Shown: positions 24,546-35,706, counted from the stretch's first letter. The stretch: DNA of 64,000 bases from Flavobacterium sp. JAS (GCF_020991455.1 NZ_JAJMOX010000002.1:248001-312000), one strand, 5' to 3'. Notes: a model not told the origin generated them from the letters alone. Program-made: numbers and translations.

Positions 24546-26033
24546 ATGTATTATATAGGATATGATATAGGGAGCTCTTCGGTCAAGGTTGCCTTGGTTG
24601 AAGCTGCTACAGGAAAAAAAATAATCGTTTTGCACGAACCGCAAAACGAAATGGAAATTGTGTCATTGCATCCGGACTGGGCAGAACAGGATCCTGAAAT
24701 TTGGTGGCAGTACATTTGCGTGGCAACAAAAAGAGCGATTCGGGAAGCTAATATCGAAGCGTCTAAAATTCAGGGAATTGGTATTTCTTATCAAATGCAC
24801 GGATTGGTTATTGTGGATAAAGACGGAAATGCACTTAGAAATTCTATTATTTGGTGCGACAGTCGTGCCGTTGAAATTGGTAATACGGCTTTCGCCGAAA
24901 TTGGACCCGAAAAATGCTCAGAGCACTTGTTGAACTCTCCGGGAAATTTTACGGCTTCAAAACTCAAATGGGTAAAAGAAAACGAACCTGAAATTTATAA
25001 TCAGGTATATAAATATATGCTGCCGGGAGATTATATCGCATATAAACTTACGGGAGATATTACAACGACAAAAAATGGTTTGTCCGAGGGAATGCTTTGG
25101 GATTATAAAGAAAACAAAGTGGCCAACTGGCTGTTGGATTATTACGGAATCGATCAATCATTGACGCCGGATATTGTGGAGAATTTTACCAATCAAGGCG
25201 TTTTAAACGAAAAAGCATCAAAAGAAACAGGACTTCCTGTAGGTATTTCTGTGGTATACAGAGCGGGAGATCAGCCTAATAATGCTTTGTCATTAAATGT
25301 ATTGAATCCTGGTGAAGTTGCTGCAACGGGCGGAACTTCGGGAGTTTTTTATGCTGTAAGCGATATGTCTACGGGTAATAAAACAAATAGAGTAAACAAT
25401 TTTGTTCACGTTAATTACGAATTGGAAACACCAAGAATTGGAAAATTATTAAATATTAACGGAGCCGGAATTCAGTACCGTTGGCTGCGAAACAATATGG
25501 GTGATGAAACCTATGAATCAATGAACCGAAAAGCATCTAAAATTGCCATTGGATCTGATGGAGTGGTGGTGATTCCCTTTGGAAATGGTTCCGAGCGTAT
25601 GTTTAACAATAAAAACATTGGAACACACTTTTTAAATCTCAACTTGAATATTCACAATAGTATGCATTTGTTCAGGGCTTCTCTTGAAGGAATTGCTTTT
25701 TCGTTTGTGTATGGAATGGAATGTTTGAAAGAGGACAATGCGACAATAAATGTAATTAGAGCCGGAAATGATAATTTATTCCGCTCTGAGATTTTCTCTA
25801 ATACAGTGGCAACATTAATTGGTCATGAAATCGAAATTTACAATACAACCGGAGCCGTTGGCGCAGCAAGAGCAGTTGGTTTAAAAGATGGTGATTACAA
25901 TAAATTTGGATCAAGTATTACAACTAACGATCACGTAATGACTTTTTTACCATTAAAAAACAAAGAGCCTTATGACAAGGCGTATCAAAAATGGAAACAA
26001 GAATTAGAATTTATATTAACACGTAAAAAATAA
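24546..26033 (+). CDS. xylB: Xylulokinase
   Basis: The 495-residue FGGY-family kinase has '[23 protein letters not shown]' (phosphate-binding loop) at 2-24, '[18 protein letters not shown]' and '[12 protein letters not shown]' in the first domain, and '[14 protein letters not shown]' and '[23 protein letters not shown]' in the second. It phosphorylates D-xylulose to xylulose 5-phosphate in the cytoplasm. Only four bases separate it from xylA, so the two are translated from one message. The order kinase then isomerase suits a dedicated xylose operon. Confidence 0.95.
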   Translation: MYYIGYDIGSSSVKVALVEAATGKKIIVLHEPQNEMEIVSLHPDWAEQDPEIWWQYICVATKRAIREANIEASKIQGIGISYQMHGLVIVDKDGNALRNSIIWCDSRAVEIGNTAFAEIGPEKCSEHLLNSPGNFTASKLKWVKENEPEIYNQVYKYMLPGDYIAYKLTGDITTTKNGLSEGMLWDYKENKVANWLLDYYGIDQSLTPDIVENFTNQGVLNEKASKETGLPVGISVVYRAGDQPNNALSLNVLNPGEVAATGGTSGVFYAVSDMSTGNKTNRVNNFVHVNYELETPRIGKLLNINGAGIQYRWLRNNMGDETYESMNRKASKIAIGSDGVVVIPFGNGSERMFNNKNIGTHFLNLNLNIHNSMHLFRASLEGIAFSFVYGMECLKEDNATINVIRAGNDNLFRSEIFSNTVATLIGHEIEIYNTTGAVGAARAVGLKDGDYNKFGSSITTNDHVMTFLPLKNKEPYDKAYQKWKQELEFILTRKK

Positions 26034-26037
26034 AAAA

Positions 26038-27363
26038 ATGATAGTTTTAGGAAATAAAGAATACTACAAAGGTATTGGTCAAATTAAATTTGAAGGCAAG
26101 GAATCTGATAATCCATTAGCATTTAAATATTACAATCCGGATCAGGTTGTTGCCGGAAAAACAATGCGTGAGCATTTTAGATTTGCTATTGCATACTGGC
26201 ATACTTTCTGCGGACAAGGGAGTGATCCGTTTGGTCCGGGAACGCAAAATTTTGCCTGGGATCAATCTTCAGATCCAATTCAGGCAGCGAAAGATAAAGC
26301 TGATGCCGCTTTTGAGTTTATCAGCAAAATGGGATTTGATTATTTCTGTTTTCACGATTATGATTTAGTAGCCGAAGGACCAACGTTTGCAGAATCGGAA
26401 AGACGTTTGGCAACCATTACCGAATATCTAAAACAGAAAAAAACAGCCTCTGGAATTAAATTGCTTTGGGGAACATCAAACTGTTTTTCGAATCCAAGAT
26501 TTATGAATGGTGCAGCTACAAATCCTGATTTTAATGTAGTGGCAAGAGCCGGAGGTCAGGTAAAATTGGCTTTGGACGCAACGATTGCTTTAGATGGGGA
26601 AAATTACGTATTCTGGGGTGGACGTGAAGGTTATATGTCTTTATTGAACACAGATATGGGAAGAGAATTAGATCATATGGCACAATTTTTAACCATGTCC
26701 AGAGATTATGCAAGATCGCAAGGTTTTAAAGGAACTTTTTTCATTGAGCCAAAACCAATGGAACCATCAAAACATCAATACGATTTTGATTCGGCAACAG
26801 CAATTGGATTCTTAAAAGAATATGGTTTAGATAAAGATTTCAAAATCAATATCGAAGTAAACCACGCAACATTGGCGCAACATACTTTTCAGCATGAACT
26901 GGAAGTGGCTGCAAAAGCCGGAATGTTAGGGAGTATTGATGCCAACAGAGGAGATTATCAAAACGGTTGGGATACAGACCAATTCCCAAATAACATTCAG
27001 GAAACTACAGAAGCGATGCTGGTTTTCTTGAAAGCTGGCGGATTACAAGGCGGAGGGGTAAACTTCGATGCTAAAATCAGAAGAAATTCTACAGATATCG
27101 AAGATGTTTTCCTGGCTCACATTGGTGGTGCTGATACTTTTGCAAGAGCATTATTGACTGCAGATAAAATTATTACTTCTTCTGCGTATGAAAAATTAAG
27201 AAAAGAAAGATACAGTTCATTTGATGCAGGAAAAGGAAAAGACTTTGCTGATGGGAAATTAAACCTTAAAGATTTGTATGATATTGCCAACCAAAATGGG
27301 GAGTTATCATTGCAAAGCGGTAAACAGGAATTGTTTGAGAATATTATCAATCAGTATATTTAA
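26038..27363 (+). CDS. xylA: Xylose isomerase
   Basis: The 441-residue protein is a full-length class II xylose isomerase: '[21 protein letters not shown]' near the N-terminus, the catalytic His in 'YFCFHDYDL' with its nearby acid, the metal ligand Glu in '[16 protein letters not shown]', and '[13 protein letters not shown]' and '[19 protein letters not shown]' for the second metal site. It turns D-xylose into D-xylulose in the cytoplasm. It is the centre of xylB-xylA-tal. A perfect 24-bp-arm hairpin follows 59 bases after its stop. Confidence 0.96.
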   Translation: MIVLGNKEYYKGIGQIKFEGKESDNPLAFKYYNPDQVVAGKTMREHFRFAIAYWHTFCGQGSDPFGPGTQNFAWDQSSDPIQAAKDKADAAFEFISKMGFDYFCFHDYDLVAEGPTFAESERRLATITEYLKQKKTASGIKLLWGTSNCFSNPRFMNGAATNPDFNVVARAGGQVKLALDATIALDGENYVFWGGREGYMSLLNTDMGRELDHMAQFLTMSRDYARSQGFKGTFFIEPKPMEPSKHQYDFDSATAIGFLKEYGLDKDFKINIEVNHATLAQHTFQHELEVAAKAGMLGSIDANRGDYQNGWDTDQFPNNIQETTEAMLVFLKAGGLQGGGVNFDAKIRRNSTDIEDVFLAHIGGADTFARALLTADKIITSSAYEKLRKERYSSFDAGKGKDFADGKLNLKDLYDIANQNGELSLQSGKQELFENIINQYI

Positions 27364-27422
27364 TAATAGATATGTGATAGTTGTAGAAAGTTAATTTCTG
27401 AAACAACTATCTGATAAACATT

Positions 27423-27471
27423 TTGCGCACATCTTTGTCAAAGTTTAAAACTTTGACAAAGATGTGCGCAA
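27423..27471 (+). repeat. Perfect 49-base hairpin between xylA and tal
   Basis: TTGCGCACATCTTTGTCAAA plus GTTT is followed by a single A and then the exact reverse complement, giving 24-bp arms. No T-run follows, so it is not a standard terminator. It could protect or process the upstream xylB-xylA message, or it may be a flavobacterial interspersed palindrome. It ends 27 bases before the tal start. Confidence 0.85.
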
Positions 27472-27498
27472 TAATTAACCAAATTAAAACCCAAAAGC

Positions 27499-28155
27499 AT
27501 GAAATTTTTTATAGATACTGCCAATTTACAAGACATTAAAGAAGCACAGGAATTAGGCGTTTTAGATGGTGTAACAACAAACCCATCCTTAATGGCAAAA
27601 GAAGGTATTACTGGAAAAGATAATATTTTGAAACATTATCTGGATATTTGTACTATTGTAGACGGAGATGTTTCGGCAGAAGTTGTTTCAACAGATTTTG
27701 AAGGAATGGTAAGAGAAGGTGAAGAACTCGCTGCATTACATCTGCAAATTGTGGTTAAGTTACCCATGATTGCAGATGGAGTAAAGGCTTGTAAATATTT
27801 TTCGTCAAAAGGAATCAAAACCAATGTAACATTGGTTTTTTCGGCGGGGCAAGCCTTACTGGCAGCCAAAGCAGGGGCAACTTATGTTTCTCCTTTTTTA
27901 GGAAGACTAGACGATATCTCAACTGACGGAATGCATCTAATTGAGGAGATTAGGGAAATTTATGATAACTATGAATACAAAACCCAAATTCTCTCCGCTT
28001 CGATAAGACATACCATGCATATTGTAAATTGTGCAAAAGTAGGTTCAGATGTTATGACCGGACCGCTTTCTGCAATTAAAGGGCTGCTAAAACATCCATT
28101 AACCGATATTGGGCTTAATCAATTTATTGAAGATGCCAAAAAAATGAAGCTATAA
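27499..28155 (+). CDS. tal: Transaldolase (short TalC/FSA type)
   Basis: The 218-residue protein belongs to the short transaldolase/fructose-6-phosphate aldolase family: '[16 protein letters not shown]', '[14 protein letters not shown]', the Schiff-base Lys87 in '[10 protein letters not shown]', and '[16 protein letters not shown]'. E61 ('SAEVVSTD') and F133 ('VSPFLGRLD') stand where true transaldolases have Glu and Phe while fructose-6-phosphate aldolases have Gln and Tyr, so transaldolase is favoured. It serves the non-oxidative pentose phosphate pathway that receives xylulose 5-phosphate from xylB. Confidence 0.9.
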   Translation: MKFFIDTANLQDIKEAQELGVLDGVTTNPSLMAKEGITGKDNILKHYLDICTIVDGDVSAEVVSTDFEGMVREGEELAALHLQIVVKLPMIADGVKACKYFSSKGIKTNVTLVFSAGQALLAAKAGATYVSPFLGRLDDISTDGMHLIEEIREIYDNYEYKTQILSASIRHTMHIVNCAKVGSDVMTGPLSAIKGLLKHPLTDIGLNQFIEDAKKMKL

Positions 28156-28216
28156 TATTCTTATTATTAGTTTAATAAATCAAGGTTACTGGTTTTTAAA
28201 TCATTTTTATAACTGC

Positions 28217-28253
28217 AAAAGCTTCTTTTAAATTCAATTTAAAAGAAGCTTTT
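28217..28253 (+). terminator. Terminator after tal
   Basis: AAAAGCTTCTTTTAAATT and its exact complement form an 18-bp stem around a single C, followed by a T-rich tract. It is about 60 bases after the tal stop. Confidence 0.75.
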
Positions 28254-28265
28254 CTGTTTTTAATA

Positions 28266-28277
28266 ACAACCGATTGT
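28266..28277 (+). promoter_or_regulatory. Putative LacI-type operator, site 5
   Basis: ACAACCGATTGT is an exact consensus copy directly after the tal terminator. It is 331 bases upstream of site 6 and may act with it on the susC promoter. Confidence 0.55.
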
Positions 28278-28596
28278 TTTATGACTTTTTTGGTTGTTTT
28301 TTTTACAAAAGAAAGCAAGGTTAAATGCTTATTAATGGCATATATAAGGCTTTGTTATCCTGTTTATCTCTTTTTTAACAATATTTTTACTTTAAAAAAG
28401 AACTATTTTGTGATAACAGCTTATTCAGTTTTATTTTTATGTTTTTTTTAATTAAATGTAAATAATACCTCAGAATTACTAAAATTGCAATTAAAATTAA
28501 TTCAGTTGATAGGTATTGTTTACTATTTTAAGTTATTAATTGCGCAAAATATTTTTTAAAGTACTTTTTTTTATGAAATATTTAAAATAATAATAA

Positions 28597-28634
28597 ACAA
28601 CCGATTGTGTATTAACTCCTTTTTTTTATATTTG
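28597..28634 (+). promoter_or_regulatory. susC1 promoter overlapped by operator site 6
   Basis: ACAACCGATTGT at 28597-28608 contains the -33 TTG (28605-28607); TATATTTG (TAnnTTTG) follows at 28627-28634 after 19 bases. Binding of a repressor would cover the -33 element. The susC ATG is 61 bases after the -7 box. The interval from 28278 to here holds no gene. Confidence 0.7.
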
Positions 28635-28694
28635 TTATAAATACACTTATTAACTAAACCAAAATTAAATTTTAACTATCTAACATTAATTTTT

Positions 28695-31600
28695 ATGACT
28701 AACTTTTTTGTTACAAGTAAAACGAAGCATCTAAAAGGCTTTTGTTTTTTGATATTAATGTTTGCGATATCACTCCATTTGAGTGCGCAGACAAAAGTTA
28801 CCGGAACTGTATCGGATGCCAATGGCCCAATTCCGGGAGCTAACATAAATTTAAAAGGAACAAAAAATGGTGTAAGTACAAGTTTTGACGGTACTTATTC
28901 TATGAATGTGCCTTCTAATGGAGTTCTTGTTTTCAGCTTTATAGGTTTAAAAAACAAAGAAATAAACGTAAACGGACAAACCCAGATTAATGTAAAACTC
29001 GAAGAAGATACAGGTACTCTAAAAGAAGTAGTTGTTATTGGGTATGGAACGCAAAGAAAAGAAGCCGTAACAGGATCTGTAGCATCTATTGGAGGCAAGG
29101 AATTAAATGAAGTACCTGCTGCCAACGTAACTCAGGCATTACAAGGAAGACTTGCCGGTGTAGATTTAACACAAACTTCTACAAAACCGGGAGCAGCAAT
29201 GCAGATACGCATACGCGGAACCAGATCTTTAACCGGAAGCAATGATCCTTTAATTGTTTTGGATGGAGTTCCGTTTGCAGGTTCTATAGGAGATATAAAT
29301 CCTGTTGATATCAAATCTGTCGATGTTTTAAAAGATGCTTCTGCAACTGCTATTTATGGTTCGCGTGGTGCAAATGGGGTAATATTAATTACAAGTAATA
29401 AAGGACGTAAAAATCAAAAAGCTACATTTAATTATAATGGATTCAGTGGTATCAAGCAAGTTTTTGGTAAATACGATATGATGGATGGTGCTAAGTTTGC
29501 AGCACTTCGTGATTATTCAACTTTATATACAGATGGAATTGATGAATCAAGAGGCACAAATACAGACTGGCAGAATTCGCTTTACGGAGCAGGTGAAATG
29601 ATTAGTCATGACGTTAGTGTTTCCGGAGGAACGGAGAACGGAGCTTATAATGCAGGTTTAGGTTATTACAAAGAAGAGTCTGTACTGCCGGGCCAAAAAT
29701 ATGAACGCTTTAGTATTAGAGCAGGTTTAGATCAGCAGTTGGGAGGTGCTTTTCGTATAGGATTTAATACAAATAGTAACTATGCTGTGACCAATGGAGA
29801 TAACATAGGTACAGGGACTATTCTGGCAACCTCTCCATTAGCCAATCCTTATAATCCGGATGGATCTTTAAAAAGAACCGTTAGAATGGGAGCAGATGAG
29901 AACTGGGTTTACACCAGAGAGTCCATTAATAATTTAGGAGAATCCTATGTTAATCAAACCAGAGCTTTTAGTTCTTATAATAATATTTTTGCCGAGGTGA
30001 AAATACCAGGAGTACAAGGTTTGAAATATCGTATGAACACTGGGTTAAATTTACGTTTGTCTAATAGTGGGTATTATGAAGGACAAGGAGTATTTGATGT
30101 AAATCCTACTACGATCTCTAATGCATCCATTAGTAACACATTATCAACACAATGGCTTATTGAAAACCTGATAACATACGATAAAACTTTTGCAGAAAAA
30201 CATACTTTAAATTTTGTTGGATTATATTCAAACGAGCAGTTTACAGGAAATACTTCGCAAGTATCAAGAAACGGAATTACTTCGGATGCATTTCAATTTT
30301 ACAACTTAGGACAAAGTGAAGAGGAAGCTGTTATAAATCCTGCAAATCAGGATTATACACAATGGGGTTTAAGTTCTTATATGGCCAGAGCAATGTACTC
30401 ATACGATAATAAATATTTTATTTCGGGAACAATTCGTTCAGATGGTTCATCAAGATTAGCAAAAGGAAATAAATGGGTAACGTATCCGGCTGTTTCTGCG
30501 GGATGGACAATTTCAAATGAATCCTTTGTAAAAAAACTTTCATGGATTAATTTACTAAAAGTACGTGCAGGATATGGAGAAACTTCTAATCAGGCTGTAG
30601 ATCCGTATCAAACTTTGGGAGCTTTAAGTACAAGACCTTATAATTTTGGAACTACAAATTCTACAGGCGTATATGTTACAACATTGCCTAATCCTAATTT
30701 AGGATGGGAATATTCGACAACATGGAATTACGGATTGGATTTTGCATTTCTTAATAATCGTTTATCAGGTACGATCGAATATTACAAAACAAATACAAAA
30801 GATTTACTGCAAAGAGTAGGCTTACCGGCAACATCAGGAGTGAGCAGTTATGTTGCCAATGTTGGTGAGACTGAAAACAAGGGATATGAAATATCTTTGA
30901 ACGGTGTTATTCTCGATAATCCAAAAGGATTGAGCTGGACAGTTGGAGTTAATTTATATGCTAACCAAAATAAGTTAGTTAAACTTGCCTCGGGATCTCA
31001 AAGAGATGAAGCCAACTCTTGGTTTGTAGGTTACAATATCAATTCTATTTATGATTATCAAAAAGTAGGCATCTGGCAAGAAGGTGATCCATACATGTCT
31101 ACATATGAACCTGGACCAACAGGTATCAACCAGCAGGGAACAGTAGTAGGATCTATCAAAGTTAAATATACAGGAGATTACAATCCGGATGGTTCACCAA
31201 CACGTGCCATTAATGCAAGTGACAGACAAATAATAGAAACTGATCCGGACTTTCAAGGAGGCTTTAATACCAGTTTAACCTATAAAGGTTTCGATTTTTC
31301 TGCTGTTGGAGCATTTAAAAGCGGAGGGATATTAGTCAGTACACTTTATGGAGGTAATAGTTATTTAAATCTTCTAAATGGTAGAAGAAGTAATGTCGAT
31401 GTAGATTACTGGACACCGGATAACAGAGATGCGGAATTTCCAAATCCACGAGGTATCAGAAGCGGAGATAACCCAAAATATATGTCAACAATGGGCTATT
31501 TTGATGCATCTTACGTAAAAATCAGAGCCTTAACACTTGGATACACTTTAGATCAGCAATTCATGAAAAGTTTAGGTATTGAAAAACTAAGACTTTATTT

Positions 31601-31784
31601 TACGGCTCAGAATCCTTTTGTATTCTTTTCTCCTTATCACAAAAAGTCTGGAATGGATCCTGAAACAAATTCTTTTGGAGATGAAAATCAGGCAGTAAAT
31701 TCATACCAACGCAGGTTTTTGGTTATTGGAACAAATACACCTTCGACCAGAAATTTTTTATTCGGACTTAATTTAACATTTTAA
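28695..31784 (+). CDS. SusC-like TonB-dependent outer-membrane transporter (first pair)
   Basis: The 1029-residue protein has a signal peptide (cleavage near 32, 'LHLSAQ'), a carboxypeptidase-regulatory-like domain (about 34-110, 'VTGTVSDANGPIPGANINLKG'), a plug domain (about 120-225, 'ALQGRLAGVDLTQT', 'DGVPFAGSIGDINPVDIKSVDVLKDASATAIYGSRGANGV' split across it) and a long barrel ending in the aromatic 'LNLTF'. With its SusD partner 12 bases downstream it should import xylo-oligosaccharides through the outer membrane, powered by TonB. Operator site 6 covers its promoter, so it is a likely regulon member. Confidence 0.96.
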   Translation: MTNFFVTSKTKHLKGFCFLILMFAISLHLSAQTKVTGTVSDANGPIPGANINLKGTKNGVSTSFDGTYSMNVPSNGVLVFSFIGLKNKEINVNGQTQINVKLEEDTGTLKEVVVIGYGTQRKEAVTGSVASIGGKELNEVPAANVTQALQGRLAGVDLTQTSTKPGAAMQIRIRGTRSLTGSNDPLIVLDGVPFAGSIGDINPVDIKSVDVLKDASATAIYGSRGANGVILITSNKGRKNQKATFNYNGFSGIKQVFGKYDMMDGAKFAALRDYSTLYTDGIDESRGTNTDWQNSLYGAGEMISHDVSVSGGTENGAYNAGLGYYKEESVLPGQKYERFSIRAGLDQQLGGAFRIGFNTNSNYAVTNGDNIGTGTILATSPLANPYNPDGSLKRTVRMGADENWVYTRESINNLGESYVNQTRAFSSYNNIFAEVKIPGVQGLKYRMNTGLNLRLSNSGYYEGQGVFDVNPTTISNASISNTLSTQWLIENLITYDKTFAEKHTLNFVGLYSNEQFTGNTSQVSRNGITSDAFQFYNLGQSEEEAVINPANQDYTQWGLSSYMARAMYSYDNKYFISGTIRSDGSSRLAKGNKWVTYPAVSAGWTISNESFVKKLSWINLLKVRAGYGETSNQAVDPYQTLGALSTRPYNFGTTNSTGVYVTTLPNPNLGWEYSTTWNYGLDFAFLNNRLSGTIEYYKTNTKDLLQRVGLPATSGVSSYVANVGETENKGYEISLNGVILDNPKGLSWTVGVNLYANQNKLVKLASGSQRDEANSWFVGYNINSIYDYQKVGIWQEGDPYMSTYEPGPTGINQQGTVVGSIKVKYTGDYNPDGSPTRAINASDRQIIETDPDFQGGFNTSLTYKGFDFSAVGAFKSGGILVSTLYGGNSYLNLLNGRRSNVDVDYWTPDNRDAEFPNPRGIRSGDNPKYMSTMGYFDASYVKIRALTLGYTLDQQFMKSLGIEKLRLYFTAQNPFVFFSPYHKKSGMDPETNSFGDENQAVNSYQRRFLVIGTNTPSTRNFLFGLNLTF

Positions 31785-31796
31785 TCAAGAAGAACT

Positions 31797-33740
31797 ATGA
31801 AACGATATATTTTTAAAAATTTAATTATAGGATCAGTAGTTTTGTTCTCCTTTGCAGGCTGCTCTGATATTTTAGAAGAAAAACCACATGATTTTTATGA
31901 ACCTGGCTATTTTAAAACAGAACAGGGAGTTTTACAGGGCTTAACCTCGCATTATGCTCATTTACGTTGGATATATGGGCAGGCTTATTATTACAATTCT
32001 GTTCAGACAGGTACAGATGAAAATACTTATGGACAACAAGCCGACGGAAATTTCAAAGATCATGATTTATCCGGAGTTGGAGTCATTAATGCCACCTCGA
32101 GCAGAGCCGATGTAGTATGGAACAATTCATATAACGATATCAATACCGCAAGCGGAATTATCGAAAATGGCGCAGCAGTAGGTGTAGCAAGTAGTTTAAT
32201 TGCCGAATCTAAATTTTTCAGGGCTTTTGATTATTTTTTATTAGTACAGAATTTTGGAGGTGTTCCTTTAGATTTAGGAACAGGAGACCTGAAATTTAAT
32301 AGTAAACCGTCAAGATCTTCAAAACGAAATACGGTAACAGAGGTATACACAAAAGCTATTTTTCCGGATTTAGTAGCAGCAGTAAATGAATTGCCTAATA
32401 CTCCAAGATTAACAGGTACGGCAACTAAAACTTTAGCCCGTTTAATCTTATCAAAAGCTTATCTGACATATGCATGGTGGTTAGAAAATCCAAACAATAT
32501 CCCTACATATCCTGATACGCCAAGAACAGATCCTGACGGACACAATGCACAATGGTATTTTCAACAGGCGTATAATATAGCTTTAGAGGGAATTAATAAT
32601 CCGGGATCGTATGCATTATTGCCTTATTATTATGATGTAAACTTAGGATCTAATGATCGTAATAAAGAATTAATGCTTTATGCAGATCATACAGAGGAAA
32701 GCGAATATTATAATGGAGCAAGTCTTACTTACGGCAGCGGAGGATCACCGGATAACTTTGCAGGCTGGATGGGAACATGGAATTATACGGCTATAAGAAG
32801 TAAAAATGCTTCCGGAGCTGCGGTTTCTACTGTGCAGCGTGCGGCTGATCAATTCTTAGGACGTCCGTGGGTAAGAATGGTACCGCCTATTGAAGTTTTT
32901 ACAAACACTTTTGCAGACAAAGCAAACGATTCAAGATATGACGGAACATTTGCAACTGTTTATCGTGGAAACTGGAATTTACTTGGAACAGGATTAACCG
33001 ACGTAGCAACATTGTATAATGCTAACGGATTACCGGTAAAACCAGGCGATGCTATTGTAACTTTTCTTAATGATGAACCCGCAACACCAATTACATATCC
33101 TGCCGGAGCAGGCGATAACGGTGTGGGTGCCGGAGTTTTACCAGGCAGATCTGATTATGTAATTTCTCCATCGGGAATAAGCAGGATAGTATATCCTGGT
33201 TTATGGAAACAAGGGCCATACCGTACTGATAATGCCGGAGGATTAGGACAGCCAAATGCAGGAAGTACAAGACCATATCCGGTGGCTAAATTTTCAGAAC
33301 TTTATTTTGTTGCGGCAGAAGCTGCAGTAAAAGGAGCAACCGGGGCTGTATCAGCAAGAGATCTTATCAATGTGATAAGAGCCCGTGCAGGAAAATGGCG
33401 CTGGGATAATAATGGTAAAGTGGCAAAAACGGCAGACAATAGCGCTTTGTTAACAAGTACAACTCCTGCCATAATTGATATCAATTACATTCTGGCAGAA
33501 CGTTCCCGTGAATACTATGGCGAGGGTTATCGTTGGTATGATTTAGTAAGAACTCAAAAATGGAATGAACTTGCCGGAAAATATACAATTGGCGGATCAA
33601 ATTACGGACAGCATACACCACAGGTGGTTACAAGAACTATAGAACCCCATCATTATCTGCGCCCTATTCCGCAAGGACAATTAGACGGTATGGAAATGTC
33701 AGATGCAGATAAGAAAGCCTACCAGAATCCGGGCTATTAA
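31797..33740 (+). CDS. SusD/RagB-like glycan-binding lipoprotein (first pair)
   Basis: The 647-residue protein has a lipoprotein signal ('FSFAGC', lipidated C22) and the SusD layout: N-terminal TPR-like helices ('SLIAESKFFRAFDYFLLVQNFGGVPLDLG') and the typical C-terminal block ('YILAERSREYYGEGYRWYDLVRT', 'HHYLRPIPQGQLDG', ending 'QNPGY'). It would cap the preceding SusC and bind xylan fragments at the cell surface. It is larger than the second SusD (497 residues), so the two pairs probably prefer different fragments. Confidence 0.95.
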   Translation: MKRYIFKNLIIGSVVLFSFAGCSDILEEKPHDFYEPGYFKTEQGVLQGLTSHYAHLRWIYGQAYYYNSVQTGTDENTYGQQADGNFKDHDLSGVGVINATSSRADVVWNNSYNDINTASGIIENGAAVGVASSLIAESKFFRAFDYFLLVQNFGGVPLDLGTGDLKFNSKPSRSSKRNTVTEVYTKAIFPDLVAAVNELPNTPRLTGTATKTLARLILSKAYLTYAWWLENPNNIPTYPDTPRTDPDGHNAQWYFQQAYNIALEGINNPGSYALLPYYYDVNLGSNDRNKELMLYADHTEESEYYNGASLTYGSGGSPDNFAGWMGTWNYTAIRSKNASGAAVSTVQRAADQFLGRPWVRMVPPIEVFTNTFADKANDSRYDGTFATVYRGNWNLLGTGLTDVATLYNANGLPVKPGDAIVTFLNDEPATPITYPAGAGDNGVGAGVLPGRSDYVISPSGISRIVYPGLWKQGPYRTDNAGGLGQPNAGSTRPYPVAKFSELYFVAAEAAVKGATGAVSARDLINVIRARAGKWRWDNNGKVAKTADNSALLTSTTPAIIDINYILAERSREYYGEGYRWYDLVRTQKWNELAGKYTIGGSNYGQHTPQVVTRTIEPHHYLRPIPQGQLDGMEMSDADKKAYQNPGY

Positions 33741-33830
33741 TCTTTTTTCAAAAGCAAATTTGATCCTATTATAAGTGTTGATTTTACAGAGTAGCCTTAT
33801 AAGTTGGTTTTTTCACGTTTGCTTAGTTTG

Positions 33831-33859
33831 AAGCCGAGGGGTAATTCCTTCGGCTTTTA
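33831..33859 (+). terminator. Probable terminator or attenuator after susD1
   Basis: AAGCCGAGG and CCTTCGGCTT pair (one G-T) around a short loop, followed by TTTAAA. It may end part of the susCD transcripts and so set the ratio to the downstream enzyme genes. Confidence 0.5.
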
Positions 33860-33921
33860 AATATTTTAAATTATAACCTAACATTTTCAAAGAGATGTTA
33901 ATAATAAATGAGCTAGTACAA

Positions 33922-35655
33922 ATGAAATATCGACAACTATTTTTTTTATTACCATTATTATTCCTTTTTTCGTTTAAAGGAACACAGGTTAAAGATAGCC
34001 TTATAAAAAGGCAAACTCAAAAAGCACCTGTTTTTTCTAATGTTGTTTATCAGGGAGATGATAATATTTATAAAAATAATCCATTAAAACCAGATGAGTT
34101 TTATTCTCCGGTTTTACAGGGATGTTATCCTGATCCTGCAATTACCAGAAAAGGAGACGATTATTTTATGGTATGTTCTTCATTTGCCATGTTTCCGGGA
34201 GTGCCCATTTTTCATTCTAAAGATTTAGTGAATTGGACAGACCTTGGCGGGGTATTAAATAAAGTTTCCGAATTTAATCCGCATGATACAGGAATTAGCG
34301 CCGGAGTTTACGCACCAGGTATAACCTATAATCCTCACAATGACACTTTCTACATGATTGTAACAGCATTTTCAGGAGGTCTGGGCAATATTATAGTAAA
34401 AACAAAAGATCCTATGAAAGGTTGGGGAAGCCCAATAAAATTAGGTTTTGAAGGAATTGATCCATGTATATTTTTTGATGATAACGGAAAAGGATATATA
34501 GTTCATAATGATGCTCCGGATAACGGAAAAGAACTGTATCAGGGACACCGTGTTATTAAAATTTGGGAATATGATCTTGTAAAAGATCAGGTAATTCAGG
34601 GTACGGATAAAATTATAGTAGATGCAGGTGTAGATCTTTCTAAAAAACCAATCTGGATAGAAGCGCCTCATTTATATAAAAAAGACGGTCATTATTATCT
34701 AATGTGTGCCGAAGGAGGTACTGGAGGAAATCATAGTGAAGTTATTTTTATCAGTGACAATCCCAAAGGGCCTTTTAAGCCGGCATCAAATAACCCGATT
34801 CTTACTCAAAGATATTTTCCTCAAAACAGAACCAATAAAGTAGATTGGGCCGGGCATGCAGATTTAGTTCAGGGACCTGATAATAAATATTACGGAGTAT
34901 TTCTGGGTGTCCGTCCTAATGATAAAGACAGAGTAAATACAGGCCGTGAAACTTTTATGCTGCCTGTAGACTGGTCAGGAACTTTTCCGGTGTTTGAAAA
35001 CGGATTAGTGCCTTTGGAGCCAAAAATAAAAATGCCAAAAGGAGTTAGTGAAAACAAAACGGGTAAAGACGGCTTTTTTCCAAATGGTAATTTTACGTTT
35101 ACTGAAAATTTTACCTCTGATAAATTAGATTACAGATGGATAGGACTTAGAGGACCAAGAGAAAACTTTATTACTGTAACTAAAAAAGGACTTCAGATTA
35201 ATCCTTTCGAAGTAAATATTAAAGAAGTCAAACCCACTTCGACACTTTTTTACAGACAAATGCACAACACGTTTTCTTTTGCATCAACAATAGATTATAA
35301 ACCCGAATCTGAAAAGGATCTGGCTGGAATTGTATGCTTGCAGAACGAGCGTTTTAATTATGTTTTTGGTATAACAAAAAAAGGAAAAGATACCTACATC
35401 CTGTTGGAAAGAACAGAAAAAGGACAATCAAAAATCATTGCAAGTGCCAAAATTGAAATCAAAAAGCCAGTGCGTTTACAGGTAAAAGCAGTGGGAGACA
35501 GTTACGAATTTAGTTATGCGCTAAACGATGCTGATTTTAAAAATTTAGGCGAAAGCGTTTCAGGAGATATACTTTCAACAAATATGGCAGGAGGTTTTAC
35601 AGGAGCATTGGTAGGATTGTATGCAACTGCAGCAAATGATGCCCAGCCACAATAA
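33922..35655 (+). CDS. Secreted GH43 with C-terminal beta-sandwich
   Basis: From ATG 33922 (an earlier in-frame ATG at 33895 would add nine residues before a good signal peptide) the protein has 577 residues. The signal peptide is 'MKYRQLFFLLPLLFLFSFKG'. The GH43 propeller shows base D71 ('GCYPDPAITR'), D180 ('EGIDPCIFFDD') and acid E247 ('IWIEAPHLYKK'). From about 385 on, a beta-sandwich domain follows, as in xylosidase/arabinofuranosidase subfamilies. It would trim xylose or arabinose from xylan fragments in the envelope. It is the first enzyme gene after susCD. Confidence 0.92.
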   Translation: MKYRQLFFLLPLLFLFSFKGTQVKDSLIKRQTQKAPVFSNVVYQGDDNIYKNNPLKPDEFYSPVLQGCYPDPAITRKGDDYFMVCSSFAMFPGVPIFHSKDLVNWTDLGGVLNKVSEFNPHDTGISAGVYAPGITYNPHNDTFYMIVTAFSGGLGNIIVKTKDPMKGWGSPIKLGFEGIDPCIFFDDNGKGYIVHNDAPDNGKELYQGHRVIKIWEYDLVKDQVIQGTDKIIVDAGVDLSKKPIWIEAPHLYKKDGHYYLMCAEGGTGGNHSEVIFISDNPKGPFKPASNNPILTQRYFPQNRTNKVDWAGHADLVQGPDNKYYGVFLGVRPNDKDRVNTGRETFMLPVDWSGTFPVFENGLVPLEPKIKMPKGVSENKTGKDGFFPNGNFTFTENFTSDKLDYRWIGLRGPRENFITVTKKGLQINPFEVNIKEVKPTSTLFYRQMHNTFSFASTIDYKPESEKDLAGIVCLQNERFNYVFGITKKGKDTYILLERTEKGQSKIIASAKIEIKKPVRLQVKAVGDSYEFSYALNDADFKNLGESVSGDILSTNMAGGFTGALVGLYATAANDAQPQ

Positions 35656-35706
35656 TAAGTTGCAGCATAAAATACCAAGTAGTCAATAATTATTAAAACG
35701 TTAAAC

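Noticed and set aside
27423..27471. The xylA-tal hairpin as an ordinary terminator
   Set aside because: No T-run on either side and tal clearly belongs with xylBA; kept as a structural element instead.
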